From assembly GCA_963575745.1 (NCBI GenBank), contig CAUYUJ010020615.1:65001-129000 (forward strand): DNA of 64,000 nucleotides, in the 5' to 3' direction. Both the position numbers and the translations under genes were made by a program. Shown one piece after another: positions 60,256 through 64,000 of the stretch. Position 1 is the first letter of the stretch, and each line of letters starts with the position of its first letter. The DNA is from Prorocentrum cordatum (lineage: Eukaryota > Sar > Dinophyceae > Prorocentrales > Prorocentraceae). The notes below the pieces were generated by a model. That model did not search any database and had not been told where the DNA came from. It saw only the letters and a program-made list of their open reading frames with translations.

Positions 60256-60289
60256 CAGGGTGACTCTCGTAGATCAGCGCCTTCGCGTG
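60256..60289 (-). CDS. Possible short exon
   Basis: The acceptor TACTGCAG is followed by HAKALIYESHPE and a GTGGAT that could be the donor; the frame would also read on (VDRDCGLG). Weak evidence from size alone. Confidence 0.25.
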
Positions 60290-60479
60290 CTGCAGTACCT
60301 ACGAGAGATGCCAGTCGGGAATTCCTTGCCTCCTTTTCCCTTCCCTCCTTTTCAACTTCCAGTCCCTCCCCCGACAACATCCAGACCTCCCCCCATATGC
60401 CTTGCTACTCCTCTACTATGTGTATCGCCCCAGGAGCACCCGTGAATTATGCACGCGGCTGTTCTTTCTATCTCGTTCT

Positions 60480-60748
60480 ATTCCTCTTCGTTTCTCTCTT
60501 CGTGTACCTCCTCCTTTCCCTCCTCCTCCTCCTCCTCTTCCTTCTAGCCCTCCATCCTCTCCTTCCTCATCCCCATCCTCCGCTTCTCCCCTCGCCCTCC
60601 TTTCCTCCGCCCGTTCTCCTGCCCATCTATCGCGCTTATCGGGCCCCCTGAAGCCTCCTCCTCCTCCTCCTCCTTTTCCTTCTCCCACTCCTCCTCCTCC
60701 TCCTCCTCCTCCCCCTCCCCCTCCTCCTCCTCCTCCTCCTCCTTTTAA
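60480..60748. repeat. Pyrimidine (CTC)n tract
   Basis: CTCCTC/CCTCCC low complexity; no gene. 59935-60230 is purine-rich with GGGGG runs and also empty. Confidence 0.85.
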
Positions 60749-60789
60749 TGGGGCGCCGGGGCGCCCCGGAGGGACTCCGTCCGACGCCA

Positions 60790-60870
60790 TTTCAGACCAG
60801 CGCCAGCTTTCTGTTTTGGGTCTGGCTCATCGTTTTCATCGCTGATCACAGCGCCTGCGTTCTGCTCGTC
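60790..60870 (-). CDS. Possible exon, acidic
   Basis: The acceptor CGCCTCAG is followed by DEQNAGAVISDENDEPDPKQ, KAGAGLKW. The 3' border is uncertain; a GTCGGA follows. Confidence 0.3.
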
Positions 60871-61139
60871 CTGAGGCGAGGAGGGGGCAGGGGTGGGGGC
60901 AAGGAGGAATGCGCATGAACGGCAGAAACACGAGGGGGAAGGGGATTGAGGAGAAAGAGGATCAGGAGGAGGAGCATTAACAGCAGGAAAAGGAGGATGG
61001 GGAAGCCAGAGTGCTCGCGAGCATAGGGGGAGTGGTGGGGGGCACCAACCGAGGCCAGGATGAGAGGGAGAGGGAGAGGGAGAGGAGGGAGAGGTAAGAG
61101 TGCGCATTATCAAGCAGACTGATCAACAGTGGGAATGAG

Positions 61140-61300
61140 AAGGGACGAGGAGGAGGGCGACGAGAAGGGGAGGACGAGGACGACGAGAAGGAGGAGGAGG
61201 AGGAGGAGGAGGAGGAGGAGGAGGAAAAGGAGGAAGAGGCGGGGGAGGAGGAAGAGGAGGAGGAGGAGAAGGAGGAGGAGGAGGTTGTCCTGAAAGATCT
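61140..61300. repeat. Purine GAGGAG tract
   Basis: (GGA)n run with GGACGA interruptions. Confidence 0.9.
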
Positions 61301-61324
61301 GTGTGTCTTCTTCTCCTGAGACAC

Positions 61325-61367
61325 CTCGTCCCATGTGGCCGCAGCGCTGGGCGCCCTCGTGGACCTC
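61325..61367 (-). CDS. Possible 43-base exon
   Basis: The acceptor CTGCCCGTAG and the donor GACGAG-GTGTCT flank EVHEGAQRCGHMGR. The splice borders are good but the exon is very short. Confidence 0.35.
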
Positions 61368-61405
61368 CTACGGGCAGAGAGAAGGGGTCAGTGGTCAAGG
61401 TCGGC

Positions 61406-61528
61406 GGCGCACCGAAGGGGGTGGGGGAACGGGGGCGGGCTTGCTTTTAAGAAGCCCTGTCAAGGCATCTTAAAACACCCCCCCCTTTGGCGTAGCTCCC
61501 CCCGTTCCCCCACCCCCTTCGGCGCGCC
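61406..61528. repeat. Foldback element with 30-bp inverted arms
   Basis: The left arm 61406-61435 (GGCGCACCGAAGGGGGTG, GGGGAACGGGGG) and right arm 61499-61528 are reverse complements with one mismatch. The 63-base centre has a C8 run and a short ORF-free spacer. It abuts the 3' end of the candidate exon at 61535-61722. Confidence 0.85.
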
Positions 61529-61534
61529 GTCAAC

Positions 61535-61722
61535 CAGCGCGCGATTGAGTTGAGTAGAGTAGGAGGTTCGGATTGGGTAGCCTGACTGTCGGTGGAGCGC
61601 CGCCGCGTCTGCGGCGCTCCTGGTTCTGGGCAGAGCGACTTGAGCTCGGCGATGGTGGGGCTCCTCGACTCCGTCGAGTGGCGCGAGAGGCGGCGCAGGT
61701 AGCTTATCATGTCATGTAGCAC
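61535..61722 (-). CDS. Candidate exon
   Basis: An acceptor-like CCCCCAAG is followed by VLHDMISYLRRLSRHSTESR, SPTIAELKSLCPEPGAPQTR, RRSTDSQATQSEPPTLLNSI. The start looks like a folded helix and the rest is Ser/Thr/Pro-rich. The 3' border (a GTTGAC near 61535) is uncertain because the foldback right arm begins there. Confidence 0.4.
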
Positions 61723-61854
61723 CTTGGGGGCTTGATAATACCCACATTGAGGATTTAGTTTGGATGGGGCCCCTTTGGGCCCAGGGGGCCCTGGTCAAAC
61801 TTGAACGACTTCCGGGGGGCGGGTCGAACCGTTTCGAGCGACGGAATGCCGAGA

Positions 61855-61995
61855 GGTTGAGGGAGGGAGGGTGGTGGTGGAGGGGGGGGGGCTGCAGGAA
61901 AGGGAGGCGAGTCGTAGGAGAGGAGGTGGAAAAAGGGAGGTGGAGGTGGAGGAGAGGGGGGGAGGTGGAGGGGGAGGTGGAGGAGGGGAGGCGAA
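61855..61995. repeat. Purine GGAGGTGG tract
   Basis: GGAGG/GGTGGAGG low complexity. 62050-62165 next to it repeats CTTCCGCCGAC/CTTCCGCCG about seven times. Confidence 0.8.
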
Positions 61996-62215
61996 ATGGC
62001 TGGAGCCATATGGGGGACTTCGGAAACCCTGAACCCAAACACGTTTCAATTTTTTGGGGACGCATCTTTTACTTCCGCCGCTTTCCGCCAGCCTTCCGCC
62101 GGCTTCCGCCCGCAGAGGCGGCCTCGTTTTACTTCCGCCGACCTTCCGTCGCCTTCCGCAGAGGAAGAGATGGCAACTCCTTCGATCTTCGAAGGCAAGT
62201 TTTTTTTGGAACGCA

Positions 62216-62392
62216 TCATATGTTGGAGCCGCGAAGGCCCGGGAGGGCCTGTCCCTCAGCAATGGCCCATTGGATCGTCACATTCTCTTGGTACCCAGCC
62301 TTCTGCTGGGGCGTGCCTGTGTCGAACGGCGTTTCCATTCTCATGTTATAGATGTGGACGGCGCTTGCATACTCATCAACTGTAGCCTGGGT
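62216..62392 (-). CDS. Candidate exon
   Basis: The acceptor AATGGCAG is followed by TQATVDEYASAVHIYNMRME, TPFDTGTPQQKAGYQENVTI, QWAIAEGQALPGLRGSNI and a TGA at 62216. The first 45 residues look like a real helical segment; the last few may be intron read-through. Unrecognised. Confidence 0.45.
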   Translation of the reverse strand, partial: TQATVDEYASAVHIYNMRMETPFDTGTPQQKAGYQENVTIQWAIAEGQALPGLRGSNI

Positions 62393-62743
62393 CTGCCATT
62401 GGATTCGTACCCCTCCCCCTCCTTCCCCCTCTGTACCCATTCCCTCCCGTCCGTTTGCCTATCCCCTCCTTCTGACCTCCCATCCCCTTTCGCCCGCCCT
62501 CCGCTTTCCTCCTAGCCTCGTTTCTCCTTCCCTCCTTCCATCCGCCCTCTCACTCCCTCCCTCCCTCCATCCATCCATCCGCATCTTTCTCATTATTTCC
62601 CATCCTCTAGGCCTCCTAGATGGGGTCGGAATAGATGGGGTCGGAGAATCGCGCTGCATCGCCGATGCATCGTCGACGTGGCTCGATGTGGAGCCCGATT
62701 TGCTTCGGGTCGACGTCGCCAATGCATCGCCGACGTCGACGAT

Positions 62744-62790
62744 GCATCGCCGATGCATCGCCGATACATCGGCGATGCATCGGCGATGCG
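62744..62790. repeat. Near-perfect palindrome of GATGCATCGCC units
   Basis: 22 of 23 bases pair between TGCATCGCCGATGCATCG... and its reverse complement across a 2-base centre (AC at 62766-62767). Further GTCGACGATGCATCG units lie on the left. Confidence 0.85.
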
Positions 62791-62844
62791 GCGCGATCCT
62801 TCGACCCCATCTCCTCGGACACACATCTATAGGAGGCCTCTCAC

Positions 62845-62972
62845 CGTTCAGCCTGCTTCCCTTTCAAGTTATTCATGATAGCCTTGAGCACAGCAAAGTG
62901 GTATTCGCAATCTTTGGCCTGGACCTTCGTGGTGCCATCGAGCTGCCAGGCCTTCAGCAGAGGGAACAGCAC
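62845..62972 (-). CDS. Candidate exon
   Basis: The acceptor CTCTGGAAG and the donor AACG-GTGAGAGG flank VLFPLLKAWQLDGTTKVQAK, DCEYHFAVLKAIMNNLKGKQ AE. It joins in phase with the exon at 63191-63275. Protein-like and well bordered; family unknown. Confidence 0.5.
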
Positions 62973-63190
62973 CTTCCAGAGCACGCGGTCACTATCCCAT
63001 CCTCCTCCCCTTGCCTCACCGCCACATTCCTCTACCCTGGACCCTGGGCCTGGGAGGGAGGCAGGGACCCGAATGGTAAGAGCGTGCAAGACGGCCCACG
63101 ATGGCTCCAAGAGGACCCTTTGCGGTGTTTCGAGTCCCTCCCTCCATCTCCCAACCATTATTCCCCCCTTCCCCCTTTTCATGGTCTCAC

Positions 63191-63275
63191 CTTTGTTCGT
63201 TCGGCCGCCGTGCGGCGTTCCTCTGGCATGTAGCAGAGGCCATCTAGGATGTCGTTGACAAAGGACATCGAGCCC
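63191..63275 (-). CDS. Candidate exon, possible start
   Basis: MSFVNDILDGLCYMPEERRT, AAERTK followed by GTGAGACC, a good donor. An acceptor-like CGAAG precedes, or the ATG at about 63268 could begin the protein. Another frame is also open (GLDVLCQRHPRWPL), but this one joins the next exon in phase. Confidence 0.45.
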
Positions 63276-63354
63276 CTTCGAAATCGCGCCGCCCCGCTTT
63301 CGACCCCCCCCCAAGCCCCATGCGTTTCGCCTTTGAGGCCCACTCTTTCCCCTC

Positions 63355-63485
63355 CCTCCTCCTCCTCCTCCTTCTCCTCCTCGTCCTCCTCTTCCTCCTA
63401 TTTATCCGCCTCCTCCTCCTCCTCCACCTCCTCCCCCTCCTTTCCTCCCAATCACTCCCCCTCCTCTCGTTTTCCTCTCCTCCCT
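63355..63485. repeat. Pyrimidine (CTC)n tract
   Basis: CTCCTCCTT low complexity; no gene. 63490-63770 has an ambiguous minus-strand frame (QACAGACCVDIGGLSQIYQR) that might be a further exon but has no convincing borders. Confidence 0.8.
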
Positions 63486-63769
63486 TGTGGGGGCGGGGAT
63501 GGGGGGCCACGGCAGAGTGTAATCAGCTCAGGGGGGGGAGCATCGACCTGGAATCGGCGATGTCGCTGATAGATCTGCGATAGCCCCCCGATATCAACGC
63601 AGCACGCTCCTGCGCAGGCTTGGGCTATATAGAGGCCCTTTCGGCGACGCATCCTCGACTGGGGGTCGACGCTTCCCCCCCAGGGCCAATCCCCCTCTGA
63701 CGTTGCCCCCGAGGGGGGGGGGGGGGTCGAAGGCGCGCGGATGGGGAAAAAACTGGGGGCGGACGAAGG

Positions 63770-64000
63770 CGCAGACGCCTCTCAATCGGCCAGAACGGCT
63801 AACGAGGAGGAGGAGGAGGAGGAGGAGCAGGAGCCGCGGAGGAGCTGCAGACGCCTCCCAATCGGCCAGAACGGCTAACGAGAGGAGGAGGAGGAGGAGG
63901 AGGAGGAGGAGGAGGAGGAGGAGGAGGAGGAGGAGGAGGAGGAGGAGGAGGAGGGGGGGGGGGGAGGAGGAGGAGCAGGAGCTGCGGAGGAGGAGGAGGA
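63770..64000. repeat. Tandem duplication and (GGA)n microsatellite
   Basis: GCAGACGCCTC-x-CAATCGGCCAGAACGGC followed by TAACGAG and a GGA run occurs twice (63770-63836 and 63848-63905). The second copy leads into GGA repeats to the window end. Confidence 0.9.

Overview
The window looks like nuclear DNA of a dinoflagellate (a Prorocentrum- or Symbiodiniaceae-like genome). This is an inference from several things seen together: GC-rich DNA, few long ORFs, short minus-strand exons with GT-AG borders inside repeat-filled introns, many microsatellites, a methyltransferase-like exon pair of a type I associate with dinoflagellates, and very large retroelements. I saw no prokaryotic operon, rRNA gene, tRNA gene, CRISPR array or convincing spliced-leader gene. 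Nearly all supportable coding sequence is on the minus strand.

Layout. 1-3.4 kb: a purine microsatellite and a three-frame broken ORF with membrane segments and a Cys/His-rich part. 3.4-9.6 kb: a transposase-associated relic and a chain of candidate exons interrupted by a composite repeat. 9.6-19 kb: almost entirely repeats. 19.3-19.6 kb: two spliced exons of a methyltransferase-like protein. 21.7-27.5 kb: three unrecognised ORFs, one split by a single in-frame TAG and one by a frame change. 28-33 kb: C-rich, G-tract and dispersed-repeat DNA without a convincing gene. 33.5-38.4 kb: a large ORF set, possibly transposase-like, also carrying one in-frame TAG. 39.73-55.94 kb: a 16.2-kb non-LTR retrotransposon on the minus strand. 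56-64 kb: microsatellites, a second copy of the composite repeat, a foldback element and another chain of candidate exons.

The 16.2-kb retrotransposon is the centre of the window. In sense order it has a 5' leader, ORF1 (910 aa, C-terminal coiled coil), a giant ORF2 of about 2,330 aa (membrane segments, an ADP-ribosyltransferase-like motif set and a Cys cluster), an apurinic-type endonuclease, reverse transcriptase with a CCHC knuckle, then RNase H with a repeat-bearing tail. It starts and stops directly at (GA)n tracts, which suggests microsatellite targeting. The copy carries single-base frame changes, several at homopolymers.

The most striking observation is a family of 15 short hairpins confined to this element and spaced about 1.0-1.3 kb apart along it. 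All are in the same orientation. In the sense strand each has an outer stem of different sequence that still pairs, then an unpaired C, a 3-bp inner stem and a 4-base loop (TTCA, TCCA or TTTA). The stems covary, G-U wobbles fit the sense RNA, and the insert is read in all three frames, so the constraint appears to act on RNA or DNA structure and not on a peptide. A packaging or RNP-assembly signal is one hypothesis.
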